Shown one piece after another: positions 40,393-56,883 of a stretch of 64,000 nt of DNA (within the stretch, counting starts at the first letter, position 1; every line of letters starts with the position of its first letter). The position numbers and the translations under genes were made by a program. This DNA is from Brachycybe producta (lineage: Eukaryota; Arthropoda; Diplopoda; Playtdesmida; Andrognathidae), in assembly GCA_036925085.1 (NCBI GenBank), contig JAUPFP010000007.1, forward strand, positions 749,501 through 813,500. The letters are read 5' to 3'. Under the pieces are notes generated by a model that saw nothing but the letters and a program-made list of their open reading frames with translations, was not told the origin of the DNA and made no database searches.

Positions 40393-41125
40393 CAAAAATT
40401 TTATTTTGACCGATTTTTGGATTCGCTGAAATTAGTTTCATATGGTGTGACATTGTGGTTGGATCTGGCTTTTTTTGGGGGGCCCTAGGCTTGAGGTTTT
40501 CTGGGGCCCTTTTTAAAGAGGTTTAATCAAATTTATCAATTCTGTTTGTAACATTTTAGAGTATTAATTCAAATTAAATGGAAATCTTAAATGAAGTCAA
40601 AAAGTAGATATATTTTAGAACATTATTCACTTAAAAATTTGTCAATTATGTTATAATATTTTTTTAAAAAAAATTAAGGTGGCTGAATAGATATAAATTT
40701 TGTTTTTTGTCCTTCTGGTTGGCGCCACTACAGTCGCTAATGCTATGCTCCATAGGTGGTTTTTTTTTAATTTGGACGCAAAAATATCAAGCGAACTTTT
40801 TTTAGAAACAACATTCCGAAAAAAAAAAACTCAAATTGTTTTCATAACTAGAATTGTAAAAGTTTTTTCATGAGAATATCTTAAAAATAAACATTTTATA
40901 ATTCAGTTTGAAAATGACCCATTTTTTAGGTTTTTTAGGGAGCAACGTTCGCAGTAGGGCATCTATCTGACCTTGAGTAATAAGAATTTTAAAACATACT
41001 GTATGTTGAGTTAATGCCAAATAAAAAAAAGTGCTTTTACATAAATTTTAATTGTCTTTTAATTTAAATATGCAATACATCGTTTAATATTTCTTTGAAC
41101 AAATTTTAATTTCTAAGAAGAATAT
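40393..41125. other. AT-rich flank of the repeat block
   Basis: Contains a short GC-rich patch, GGGGGGCCCTAGGCTTGAGG near 40478-40497, possibly a transposon remnant. It leads into the 3' flank of the transporter ORF. No coding exon is seen. Confidence 0.4.
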
Positions 41126-41797
41126 TTATTGAGATAAACTTTTTTGAATTTCTTCCAATGTTTTCCCTTTGGTGTCGGGTACAGTAAAATAAACACTGAT
41201 AGAACCAAAAATACCAACTCCAGCACAGAACCAAAAGGCACCATTCATTCCAATAAGATCACTGACATTTACAAAAAATTTCGTTGTTAAAAAACAGAAT
41301 AAAGTCATTGAACTAACTCCTAAACTACTCGCTCTACTTCTAGCTCGGGTCGAAAACATTTCATTCGTTACGATGTATGGAATCGATCCACTACCGAGTG
41401 CAAAACTGATTCCGACAATGATCATAGACACGAGAGGCAACCACGAAATATACTTCATGGCCCATTCCGAATCGATGTCTTTGACTCTGAAGAAAACACC
41501 CATTGCAAACATGCTGACACCCATAGTGACACTGGACACGATCATCATTGCCCTTCTTTCGAAACGATCGATGATGAAGTTGGTGCTCGTAAAAGCGGAC
41601 ACGACGAGCACGGCACCGAAGATGATCGCCTCCAAATTAGGATTCAGATTGGTACCAGATTCCTGAAAGATATTTACTGTATAATAACGTACAACGTTTA
41701 TTCCAGATAGTTCCTGTAAAATAAAAGTGAGCTGAGAGGCTACGAGACACTTAAACAAGGGTGCCTTCAAGTAATCCTTCCACGGCACAGAAGATCG
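41126..41797 (-). CDS. Sugar transporter of the SLC2/Tret1 type, C-terminal half only
   Basis: One open frame of about 223 codons encodes the last six or seven membrane segments of a major-facilitator sugar transporter. Family marks seen: ILQELSGINVVRYY (SLC2 Q-Q-x-S-G-I-N-x-x-x-Y), DRFERRAM (D-R-x-G-R-R type), GSIPYIVTNEMFSTRARS (P-x-x-x-x-x-E-x-F-x-x-x-x-R) and VPDTKGKTLEEIQ. The frame is closed upstream by TAG at 41798-41800, directly at a possible splice acceptor. Starting there the exon reads R-S-S-V-P-W-K-D-Y-L. I could not find exons for the N-terminal half on this strand up to GAPDH. It may therefore be a 5'-truncated copy, or a gene whose upstream exons are beyond my recognition. Closest types are facilitated trehalose transporters and SLC2A6/8. 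Confidence 0.8.
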   Translation of the reverse strand, partial: RSSVPWKDYLKAPLFKCLVASQLTFILQELSGINVVRYYTVNIFQESGTNLNPNLEAIIFGAVLVVSAFTSTNFIIDRFERRAMMIVSSVTMGVSMFAMGVFFRVKDIDSEWAMKYISWLPLVSMIIVGISFALGSGSIPYIVTNEMFSTRARSRASSLGVSSMTLFCFLTTKFFVNVSDLIGMNGAFWFCAGVGIFGSISVYFTVPDTKGKTLEEIQKSLSQ

Positions 41798-42537
41798 CTA
41801 ACCAGTTCTATGGAATATAAGTGCCTACAATATAAAGCATAAGAACGGCACAATTTAAAAAAAAGTTCGTGAAAAGACATGAGACGTCCTCGAATGTTTT
41901 TAAATAATTTATTTTCTGTTCCTATTCTCCGGTATAGCCTTGATCGTAAGAGGAAGCTATGACGTCAAAGGGGTTTACATAAAATTTAGAATTATGTTAT
42001 TTTGTCTGATTAAAAAAAGGGGCAATAACAAATGATTTCAAAAATTCAAACAAAAGACTTTTTTTTAATTCTTTTGCTGTTACATCGTTTTTTTTTATCA
42101 GACAAAGTGACACAAACCGTCAACCCATCTGACGTCATAAGGGGTTCATCTTAAGACGCGGCAGCTAGTGTGTATTATGCATTTATACTACATTTCGGTC
42201 CAACTTAAAAGTGAAAAACAAAAAGTCAACGATTTGAAATTGATGTATAAGTTTATTTTAAAATATTTAAACGCAAAAGTATTCTTAAATAATTCGTTTA
42301 TTATTTTAGTATCCTCCTAAAACAGTGCTTATTTCTTTATAATGTTGAATGTTTGGTTACTTCATATATATTCAGTATAAAACGTTATTGGTCACATTCA
42401 CTCGCTTCTAGGTCCTAAAAGGTCCTAAGGTATGTCTTTTGTTCACAGTTTTTTTAACTTTGAGACTGGACCCTGTACTTTATGTATGTATGTATTGTTG
42501 ACAAATTGAAAAAAACATAGATAGGGCTTGCAAATCC
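41798..42537. other. Region upstream of the transporter half
   Basis: No transporter N-terminal exon can be seen. Apart from the MITE-like copy B at 41956-42142 this is plain AT-rich DNA, with a GGTCCTAAAAGGTCCTAAGG duplication near 42411. Confidence 0.45.
41956..42142. mobile_element. MITE-like element, copy B
   Basis: The left end is GCTATGACGTCAAAGGGGTT. The right end, reverse complemented, is CCTTATGACGTCAGATGGGT. It shares end sequences, size (187 bases) and interior order (a GACAAA motif before the right arm, ATTCTTTTGCTRTTAC in the centre) with copy A at 31344-31530. It is noncoding. Confidence 0.6.
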
Positions 42538-43214
42538 GGTGTAAAGGGATAAAAGTAGATCGGGAAATAAGTAGAACCCATTTTAATTTAATTATAAATT
42601 TAAATAATAATTACTAATTGTAATTGAAAAATACTATAATGTGGATTCTTTATGGAAATTGACTTTAATAAAAACTAGCATCTAAAATAATGAAAATACA
42701 AAACATGTGAACATAATTGAAATGTTTTACATTTCAATTATGTTCACATATTTATATTTTATAAGAGAAATCTGTCCTGGGAAATAAGTAGATCTACTTA
42801 ATTATAAGAGAAATTTGTCCTGGGAAATAATTTCCGTAAAGAATCCACATTATAGTATTTTTTTAATTACAATTAGTAATTATTATTTAAATTTATAATT
42901 AAATTAAAATGAAAATTAAATTGGAATATGTATTACAACTACATAAATAAATAATAGATAAATATGTGACAATTGTGACATCAATATGTTTTTAACTGTT
43001 AAATTGTGTGAACAAACGATTTCCATTTATAATTTGGTTTTCAAATCTGGCAACACTGTAACACTATGTCTTAAAGAAATTGAACCTTATGCAACCTGTA
43101 ATAGAGATTAGTTTTCATCAGCCAAGCGGTGTGTTTGTCTGTCACGCCAATGGCAATGGGGGGGGGGGGGGGGGGTTCTACTTATTTCCCGATCTACTTT
43201 TATCCCTTTACACC
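42538..43214. mobile_element. Foldback element, copy 2
   Basis: Same ends as copy 1 (GGTGTAAAGGGATAAAAGTA and its reverse complement). About 230 bases of the left arm are missing just after the TIR, and there are two central repeat units instead of three. The right arm and centre are nearly identical to copy 1, including a G run at 43158-43177. The flanking dinucleotide is CG on both sides; copy 1 has AG on the left and CT on the right. High identity between copies suggests recent movement or gene conversion. Confidence 0.85.
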
Positions 43215-43633
43215 GGTTACCATGCAAACGATGAATGCAAAGGCGGGTTATTTAAATTAATTTATTGAGAAAGAGAGAGAAAGGGGAGTTATAGGTTTAT
43301 AACCGTAGAAACAAAATATTTTGGTTTAGTAAATAAACTGAAAGACAACACATTATTTTAATGTAACAAAAACAAACTTATCATTAATTTTTTTTTGTAG
43401 TGTTAACAAAAAGAAGAACACTAGTAACATTTGAAAAAGAAAACTCCAACAAGAAAAAACAAAGCGAAATCAGGGTCGTAGGTGGGGACTCTCAGCCCCC
43501 GCGACTGCGGGGGGGAGGCGCAGGAGGTTTGGAGCGGGCAATGTTTTAAGCAGCAGGGGGCGCAACCAAAGCTAGCTACGCCACAGAGCGAAACCACCGT
43601 CGAACGAACAAAAAAAATTCGTATGAGAATCAT
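43215..43633. other. GAPDH 3' flank
   Basis: Includes a GC-rich patch at about 43478-43590 with CAGCCCCCGCGACTGCGGGG, a short stem-loop, and GCAGCAGGGGGCGCAACC. It has no coding content I can support and looks unlike the surrounding AT-rich DNA, so it could be an old insertion. Confidence 0.4.
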
Positions 43634-45050
<1,417 letters not shown>

Positions 45051-46234
45051 TTATTGACAATAAAAAAGTGGCCAACTTTCTGAAATAAAGAAAAAACGAA
45101 TAAAAACTATACCAAGAAAGATTGAAGTCGTAATTGAAATTATATTGATTAGAAATCGAGAATAAATTTGAAATTCCCACTTCAAATTAAAGCGTCCCCT
45201 AGCGGCTAAAACTGACATGTGTAGACGCCAATAGCTGAAGCGCCTTGTTTTTCATTTATTTATTACTTATTAGTAGTTATTACCAACTGAACGTGAATAA
45301 AGAAACAGAAACTAATATTCATTAATTAATGTTATAATATTATATACATATTTTATCTAACGTTCTAAACAATTATTATTAATAATTAATTAAATTAACT
45401 GATAAATTAGAAATTTGACATTGCGCATCTTTTTTTCCCGCCATTTCGTTCGAATCACGTGGTCGCGTGCGAACCAATAGAAAGAGAGCATGTGTAGGCA
45501 TCATGGCGGCAATGAATCGGGAGTAATTCGTGCGGCTTCAATCTGTTTCGATTTCTCGTTTCAATTCGGCGTTTGGATGTTCGAATCGGGGCTTTGATTG
45601 CCGCAACGGTGATGTACGGAGGGGAGTGGAAGTGGAAGCGTTGAGATGGGTCCGTATTTTATTCCGATTCGGCCCTAAACAACCATTTTCTGCACACAGA
45701 AAATAAAAAGACACAAACCGAGAAGAGGGTTCGTTTTTAGGCCTATTTTTTTTTTTTTACATATATTCTTCCAATAATAAAACGTCGTCTTCTTTTATAA
45801 TATATTATAGGCCTATTGTTTTAATAATTTGCGTAGATGATGATCGCGTCATGTGGCGCCACCAACGCCTCCCTCTTTTCGTATGCTAATTAATCCGCTG
45901 TTTGCGAGATTGATTAGATTTTAACTCAATTAGTCGTGCATGGAGTCATGTTAGAAATGTCACTATACCCCTTTAAATTCGCATTTCCCCCCACCCCCCT
46001 TTCCTCGCGTTCGTTGAGAGGTTAAACACGTTACAAAATCTCGTTTCTTCTTTAAATCGTTATTTAGAGATAAAATATGATAATTCACGTAATAAAATTC
46101 GTGTTCGTTGCGATGAAATGTATGATGAGTTTATTTATTTTCAGAACCAAGTACTTCTTTCTTGTCTGTGCAACGAACGGTTTAATTGTAACCAAAGAAA
46201 GTAATTATTCTCTGTCTGAACTGACTTCGTAGTT
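45051..46234. promoter_or_regulatory. Divergent promoter region between GAPDH and Scm
   Basis: AT-rich near GAPDH, then more GC-rich at 45440-45640. A YY1-like core ATGGCGGC is at 45503-45510 and a CCAAT motif (GAACCAATAG) near 45472. These probably mark the Scm promoter and its noncoding first exon; a plausible leader ends before the AG near 46143. No further coding exon is seen. Confidence 0.5.
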
Positions 46235-50209
<3,975 letters not shown>

Positions 50210-53025
50210 GTTTGTGTTTTAAGTTTCGTTTCTGCTCAGAATTCGTGAGATTCGACAGTAGAAATTTTTGAACTGAATGATTTGTGGCAATAATCGCGTG
50301 AAGACTTCGTAAGTGACAAACTTGAGTCCAAAAAAAAAAGAGTAAAAAAGTCGCATCAATTTAGCCACCGATCACAATTTAAACGAATTGATTGTTTGGA
50401 ACGGCTTTTAAGAAAATTCACGTTGAAATTTTTCGTACTGTGCTTTCAAGAATCAAGGGTCCTTTTTAAATCCAAAGTTTTGAACTTTTCCTGTAAATTG
50501 CCGATTGTACAAATGGATAGAGAGAAGAAAGAAAGAGAGAGAGAGAAAATCGACTTAGAATTGAATATTGCAATGCATTATTACTATTATATATTATACA
50601 GTATATACGATTCATTCCTTTTTTGAATGGAATTACAATTTGTTTTAGGATCTACGTTAACTGCGCACGTGCGCGTGTAAAAATTAAACATGGTCATGAA
50701 AGTGTTGGGGCGGGGCCGGGGAGAGGCTAGGGGTGGATTGATGGAAGTGTTTTATAGTACACAGAGACAAACACTTTTCTTATTCCTTTTCTTATTTGAA
50801 TGAGATTTGGATGTTTTCTGGTTTGTTGCACCTAGTTGCTATGCACACTTATTTGTAATCTGGTGTCGGACTGAAAGAAACAAAATTTAAGCTGCTTTAG
50901 AGGGAGTTATTTTTTGTTTGTTTGTTTATTTACAAGTAACTTCCTTCTTCTGTTTTTATCAAAAATAATATTTTTTATTCTTTTTCTAGTTTCCTGTTTT
51001 ATATATTTTTTTGTAGCTTCGCAACTGGAGGCTATTTTGAAATATGATTTGAAGAAATTCTACAAATTACGCTTGGCTGACGTTTTTCTGTCGCGCACAT
51101 CTCGGGGGTTTTTGAGGGGTTGGGCGGAATGTGAAAATCTGTGGAGTTTTGTTTTGAGCACTCGAATAGTTTCATTTTTAATTTATCTCTAATTATAGAG
51201 GTCTTACTTTTTTTTAAAAATAAAATTGTTATCCTTTTCTTGCTGAATCCAGTGATTTTACAATGACTGGATTTTTTTTTTACTTCTGCAGCTTTTTTGG
51301 GTTTCAATTCTGATGAAATATAAGAACGCCATATACACTGAGCTACTAGTGCTATGGCAAGTCGTGATTTCGGTTTCAATTATGACAAAATAACTTTTTT
51401 TGTTTCACTTTCACTTTTGATGCAGAGATTGTCGTCTGCGTTCAGTAGAATTTCTCTAAATATTAGTCGAATGGTTTTATTTTTTAAAACACGTTTTTTA
51501 TATTGGGGTGGTTTAAATCCGAGTCTGAATTTATGGCTGCGACATTCGATTCTTTAGAACCCGTAGAACCGTTCCTCTTTCGAAAGAGACGAAAGCTCTA
51601 TAAATACATTCTTATGTAAAGCTTAGCAATCTTTTTAATTTCTCTAAATTTTTCAACAATTTGTATTTTAAAAAAGTTCAACTTTTTATTGTCTTCTTGT
51701 TTATGCAATGTATTGTAATCGTTTGTGTAAAAAATTAATTTGAAAAAGAATTATTGTCTCAATTGTTGAAGTAAAACAAACAAATGTGTGATGTAATTTA
51801 AATTATTCAATTATGAATTTTCGTTTTTCTAATGCCAACAAAAGGGAAAGAGAACAACAAAGGTGTGGCGATCGGATGGAGATTCTACCGTCAGTTGCCC
51901 TCAATGGTTTTTTTTTATTTAAACTCAGGATCAAAATTAAAGTGGGTAAATGAGAGTTGCTTTGCGTCAGTGCAACATCTTTGTTGATTATGGTGAAATT
52001 GAAATATTCAATGAAATGAAGTTGAAAATGATTTAAATTAACAGACAAACACTGAAATGTAAATTAATATCTACAGGTTCTTAGAGTGTACAACGATTTA
52101 TTAATTTATATCTCAAATACCAATGTTTTCCAGTTGGAGATTAAAAATAATCACATTATTGGCGCTCAATAAGATTCTAAATTGGTGGTTTGTTGTATGT
52201 GTATATATATATTTAAATTTATTTTCATTTCAAATTTTATTGAACATTTTAATATTTCATTATTCATTTAGTCACGTTTAGTGACTTTCATGAAGACTAC
52301 TTATGAGTTGCAAAAATTGACCAACTAAAAGATCGATGTTTTATTAGGACGATCTTATCGATCCATAATCGGTATCTAAACCTGGCAGGCTCAGCAGCGT
52401 TTGAGCAGCACGCCTTGGGACACGTTTTGCGAGTCTACCCGAAACACAAGCACGGTTAACAATTATGCGTTAATTATAACTACTAGATGATGTCGTCTTT
52501 TTGAGTAAACTTTTTGGCACTTTTGTGTGATGTGGATTTTGGCTTCATTTCAACAATTTTCTCCCCGGGTATCTTTTTTTTTTCGGTTTTTTTTTTTTTT
52601 GACAAAAGTACTTTAAAAAATGTTTGTGTTTTTTAGTGGAAATGAAATCCTTTAGTTTTGGTTATTCTTCTTCAGTGACACTGACTGAGAGCTCCTCTCG
52701 ATATCCTGAGTCCTGACTCTGCAGAGAGGATCTCCCCTTTTTTCTAATCTTGTGTCGTCTCTTCAAGAAAGGAGGACAAAAATATAACAAGAACAAACTA
52801 AACATAAAAAAGGTACGTTTAAAAAGGCGATTAGAATGAGCCAAATATGCTTGACACACTTCGATTAATTTTCTGGTATTTTTAAAAGAGTGAAATAGTT
52901 TTTCTTTCGTTAATGAGCTGGATCGAAGGCGGCGTCTGAGGCGGTCTCATTTCGTTATCATCTATAACATTCTTTCGGTTATTTCAAAGTCTGTCTGGAT
53001 CGTCATCTCGTATCTGTGCCTCAAG
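50210..53025. other. Scm 3' UTR and intergenic DNA
   Basis: AT-rich with possible polyadenylation signals. The open frames of 60-115 codons are low complexity or T-rich. A patch at 52380-52450 is more GC-rich (CTGGCAGGCTCAGCAGCG), but it has no tRNA box pattern and no open frame. The DUSP promoter is expected at 52900-53020. Confidence 0.5.
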
Positions 53026-53628
53026 ATGTTTAGTCAGAATTTCTCCTCCTCGTCTATTTTTCTTCACATTGCCGAAGTGACCGATCATCTTTTCCTTTGC
53101 GGCGCAAGAGGTGTGAACGCTCACAGCCTGAGAGAGAGGGATGTCACTTGCGTCGTTAATGCCACCGTCGAACTACCAAACTTACCCATCGGAGGAGTCG
53201 AGTTCGTCAAGGTGGACGTGAGCGACACACCATTCGCCGACCTTGGAGCTCACTTCGATCGCATAGCCGACAAGATAGACGAGGTACGTGAAAAGGGAGG
53301 TAAGACGTTGGTTCACTGTGTGGCCGGAGTCAGTCGATCGGCCTCTCTTTGCATCGCTTATCTAATGAAGTACAAAGGAATGAGCCTGAGGGACGCTTAC
53401 CACTACGTCAAGGAACGTCGTCCGATCGTACGTCCCAACAACGGATTCTTCAGGCAACTCATCGAGTACGAGGCCAAGCTTTTTGCCAGAGAAACCGTCA
53501 AATTGGTCGCTTCTCACGCTGGAATGATTCCGGACGTCTACGAACAGGAATATCGAAACCTGATCTTACTGACCACGCCACCGGTCAAGATAAGTAACAA
53601 CAATTACGTAGAACCGGGAAAGACTTGA
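53026..53628 (+). CDS. Atypical dual-specificity phosphatase, DUSP14/18/21 type
   Basis: A 200-residue intronless gene. It opens MFSQNFSSSS, then IAEVTDHLFLCGARGVN, the usual first strand of small DUSPs. The catalytic loop VHCVAGVSRSASLCIAYLMK contains the H-C-x-x-G-x-x-R-S signature, with Cys as the nucleophile and Arg binding phosphate. An upstream Asp in V-D-V-S-D-T-P-F-A-D is the likely general acid. AYHYVKERRPIVRPNNGFFR is the conserved motif after the active site. There is no MAPK-binding rhodanese domain, so it is an atypical DUSP. The human DUSP14/18/21 genes are likewise single-exon in coding sequence. Substrate unknown. The sequence favours DUSP14-like proteins, but the exact ortholog cannot be fixed. 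Confidence 0.93.
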   Translation: MFSQNFSSSSIFLHIAEVTDHLFLCGARGVNAHSLRERDVTCVVNATVELPNLPIGGVEFVKVDVSDTPFADLGAHFDRIADKIDEVREKGGKTLVHCVAGVSRSASLCIAYLMKYKGMSLRDAYHYVKERRPIVRPNNGFFRQLIEYEAKLFARETVKLVASHAGMIPDVYEQEYRNLILLTTPPVKISNNNYVEPGKT

Positions 53629-55099
53629 TTAATTCTACTTATATGTACCAGCAGCACTAAAATCGTTGAATTTGAATCGTATTCACCAGTGAATCCGTCA
53701 TCTTATGATATTTATTTTATCCTATTGTTTTTATAAGCTGAATATATCGGAAGGGGGGATGGGGTAGTTTTTTTTTTAATATTAATACTCGAATTTGAGA
53801 AGTTTTTTTAAAAGATAAAATTGAGATTTGTCATCATGATGTTTATGGAATTTGCGCGAGGTTTTTGTCAATTTATGGGCTCTGAAGAAGAAAATGGTTT
53901 TATAAAAAAAATGCAATTGTTTGTGCCAAATTCATTAAGCTTCTTACAGGAATAAAAATATTTGCAACAACTTTTTTTATTTTGCAAATGGGGTGAAAAT
54001 TGCGTTTGCCAAGAAATTTTATAAGTATGAGTTTTTGAAATATGAATCACTTTTGTTTGTTATTTTTTTTTTGAAAAGTAAACAGCAAAAATGTAAACGA
54101 AAAGAGTTTTTTTTTTCTTCTCTTTTTTCTCTTTCGCTCTCAGTTCGTTAACACTTGTTTTGATTTAGTATACTGCGAAATCTCGTGTCCTTTTTCTTCA
54201 TTCAGGAATTTCAGGTACAGCCAATGGGCTCTCAAAGGAAGAAACATTTCAAGAAGAAGAAGAAATTGTTTCTATTTTTTATTTGGTACATCTTTTGGCA
54301 AACTATTCTGAAAGAATGGTGCAACAGGGTGGAGAAGAGGAGATTCCACCACCAACAACAACAAGTGTATTTTTGAGAATTACTCATTCGAAAGCTATGA
54401 GAATTTAGAATTTTGTATCTTCCAATGCCAAGTATAGCTGAACATACAAAGGAGGAAAGATAGAAGGAAGGAAGGAAAGCTTGAATTGAGAGACATAAGG
54501 CCATTCTGATGTTTGTGTTTCTCTTATATGTACCATTTTAAGTAAATTTTTTCTAGCTCTTCCACAACACATTCTGTAATTTGTATAAATACAGATGGCG
54601 ATTTGAACTAAATTTTGAAATGTAACCAAAAAGGAACATTTGAACAGGAACAATTAGTTAGCCCCCCCCCCCCCCCCAAAAAAAAGAAACAACATTCAAG
54701 GCTTGAAGCTATCCACTTCACCGATCAGATTGGGACTGAAGGACCTGGACCTTTTGAATGATTAACGTTAAAATAAATTCAAATTTCAGTTGAAACTGAA
54801 TATAGAAGTGTAAATGAATGATCTATGAAATGTTTTACTTAATAATATATACTGATGTCATGATATAAATGCCATTGCAGAAGTATTTGTAATTACTAAT
54901 TACTCTTCTCCTTTCAAATCAACTCTTAAATCACTTTTACAAGTTACACCTGAAATGTCTATGACTGTGATTCTCAAAGAGTGCGCCACGAAATTCTGGA
55001 TGTTATTAAATGTGAAATGAATTTTAAATTCAAGCTTATTAAAAAAAACAAAATAGCAAAACTGTCCTATTACCCCCTATACCCCCCTATGCACCGAAC

Positions 55100-55225
55100 C
55101 AGTGGTTACCAAGGGTGTTCTGTGGCAGGCTAGTGTGCCGTAAGTTTTACTAGGTGTGTCTCGATTTGTTTTCAGGCAAAAATATTGTAGAATGTACCAT
55201 GAGGAAAAACGTTTTGAAACCACTG
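55100..55225. mobile_element. Possible hAT-like MITE remnant
   Basis: The left end is CAGTGGTTACCAAGGG. The right end, reverse complemented, is CAGTGGTTTCAAAA, so the outer eight bases, CAGTGGTT, match. CAGTGG ends are typical of hAT-superfamily elements. No eight-base target duplication is evident, and the interior is short and noncoding, so this is tentative. Confidence 0.3.
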
Positions 55226-55524
55226 GTCTTCAAGGTTCTCAATCTGTGCACCTATATCCAAAAACTTGGGAAGAATGAATATTGAGGCAAATCCAGTGAA
55301 AACGATTTGATCAATTTTGATTAAAATTAGACTTTAGGACTGTTAAGGGCCATTTAAGGGAGAAAATTGTCTTATTGTAAACATGCAAAGATATCATGTC
55401 CCAGTTTTAATGAGGTTCCGAAGGGTTGCTGATGACTTTATTAGTTTAAATTGAGTGTTGTTGACAACTTACAACTACTACATGTGTGTAGGTGTGGATA
55501 TGCCTGTAGTACTGAGCAGTGATA

Positions 55525-55560
55525 GTGACCCACTCGAAAAGCCCTAAAAGAGTGGGTCAC
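55525..55560. repeat. Perfect 11-base stem-loop
   Basis: GTGACCCACTC at 55525-55535 pairs exactly with GAGTGGGTCAC at 55550-55560 around a 14-base loop. It does not match the histone 3' stem-loop or a known RNA family that I can name. Confidence 0.5.
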
Positions 55561-56883
55561 AGCCCATTTGGTACCCAACCCTTCTTAACAATAAGTGTCC
55601 TACATAGTTTCTTAAAGATGTTTGAATCATTTGACTCTTTCCTTGCAGCTGCAAATTCACTTTTCTCAGAATTAAATACTATGGAATTTGTGGTCTGTTG
55701 TTGACATGAGGTGTTTTCGGGGCTCCCCAGATGTTTCTTCTCTAATCTGATAATTTATGAGGATCTGGGTGAAGTTCCTCAGAACAAAAACTTCTATTTT
55801 GTATTTTCTAAAAGTAACTTGACAGTGTCACAACTTTTCTCTTTTATATATCTATTATAAAATAAATGCTTTAGTTGCATCTTCTGTGAAATGCAATTTG
55901 CACATAAGCCAAATTAACGCATACTATTTTTTTAGGTCAAACTTCTTTTTTAAAAAAATGTCTTGTATTTGGCATTTGTCCTAAAATTTTGCAAGACAAA
56001 CAAGAAGAAGAATAAAGTTCTTGTTTTTGTCTCTTTTCATGTCATAAAATGTCTTACATGTACTTTTTGTCAATTTGTAAATGATGAAATGTGTGAAAAT
56101 TGGAAAAAAAAAATTAAGAATGACAATGATGATTGTGATGAGAGATGTTAATGAAATTGGACTATTTTATTATGTATGCATAGAATTCATCTCATGTTAT
56201 CATCTTTTATATGTGATACCAAAGATGTTGTTTTCAAATATGATCTTATTAATTATGTAAATAGAACACACACTAAAGTGAATAGACTCTTAACGATATA
56301 TGTAACTTAATATAAAAGTAATGATTGTACTAAGAAAAAATTCTCACATTTTAAAATATTATTGCAAATTTATTTACTATTAACGTTGTAACTTGTATGA
56401 AGATTCTTTTGATGACGCAACGGATTTAAGTTCTAATAATGAAACCAACACCCCTCTCCCCCCTTTCTTGATGTTGATTGAAAACACTAAATTTAAAAAA
56501 GAAGAGGGCCGGGATTTTTACTTGTGATCTTTATTTCAGAGTTATTGCAAACTTTGTCCTCGGTGTCATGTGTTGACACCATGGGACTCTTTCAGAATTG
56601 TTTTTATACCTCAGACCAATGGAACACTTTGTTGAAACATTTTCCGTCCATTCCTCTCTTTCATCATCCTAAATACAAGAAAGAAGAAGAAAAAGTTACT
56701 TTGATTTATGATGTATATAACACAAAACACATATAATGTGGGTCATAATTTATTTTCAACTCATTTTTCACTTCACTCTTACACAATTCTGATTATCTTG
56801 CACATCTTTTATTTTTGTGTGTGTTTTTAGATTTTCAATTGGTCAGTCACACAAAAAAGGGTAAATTTTTCAGGAAAAAAAAA

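Larger units (their letters stand above)
53629..56883. other. Intergenic DNA between DUSP and the activin-like gene
   Basis: About 3.2 kb with no recognised gene. It contains long T runs, a C run (54663-54677), an 11-base perfect hairpin (55525-55560) and a possible hAT-like fragment (55100-55225). It probably includes a long DUSP 3' UTR and the leader of the activin-like gene. Confidence 0.5.

Noticed and set aside
52380-52450. GC-richer patch that could be a small RNA gene
   Set aside because: No tRNA A/B boxes, no 5S or U-RNA landmark sequence, and no clear stem arrangement.
54185-54376. 63-codon Lys/Phe-rich frame downstream of DUSP
   Set aside because: Composition follows A/T-rich simple sequence; probably DUSP 3' UTR.
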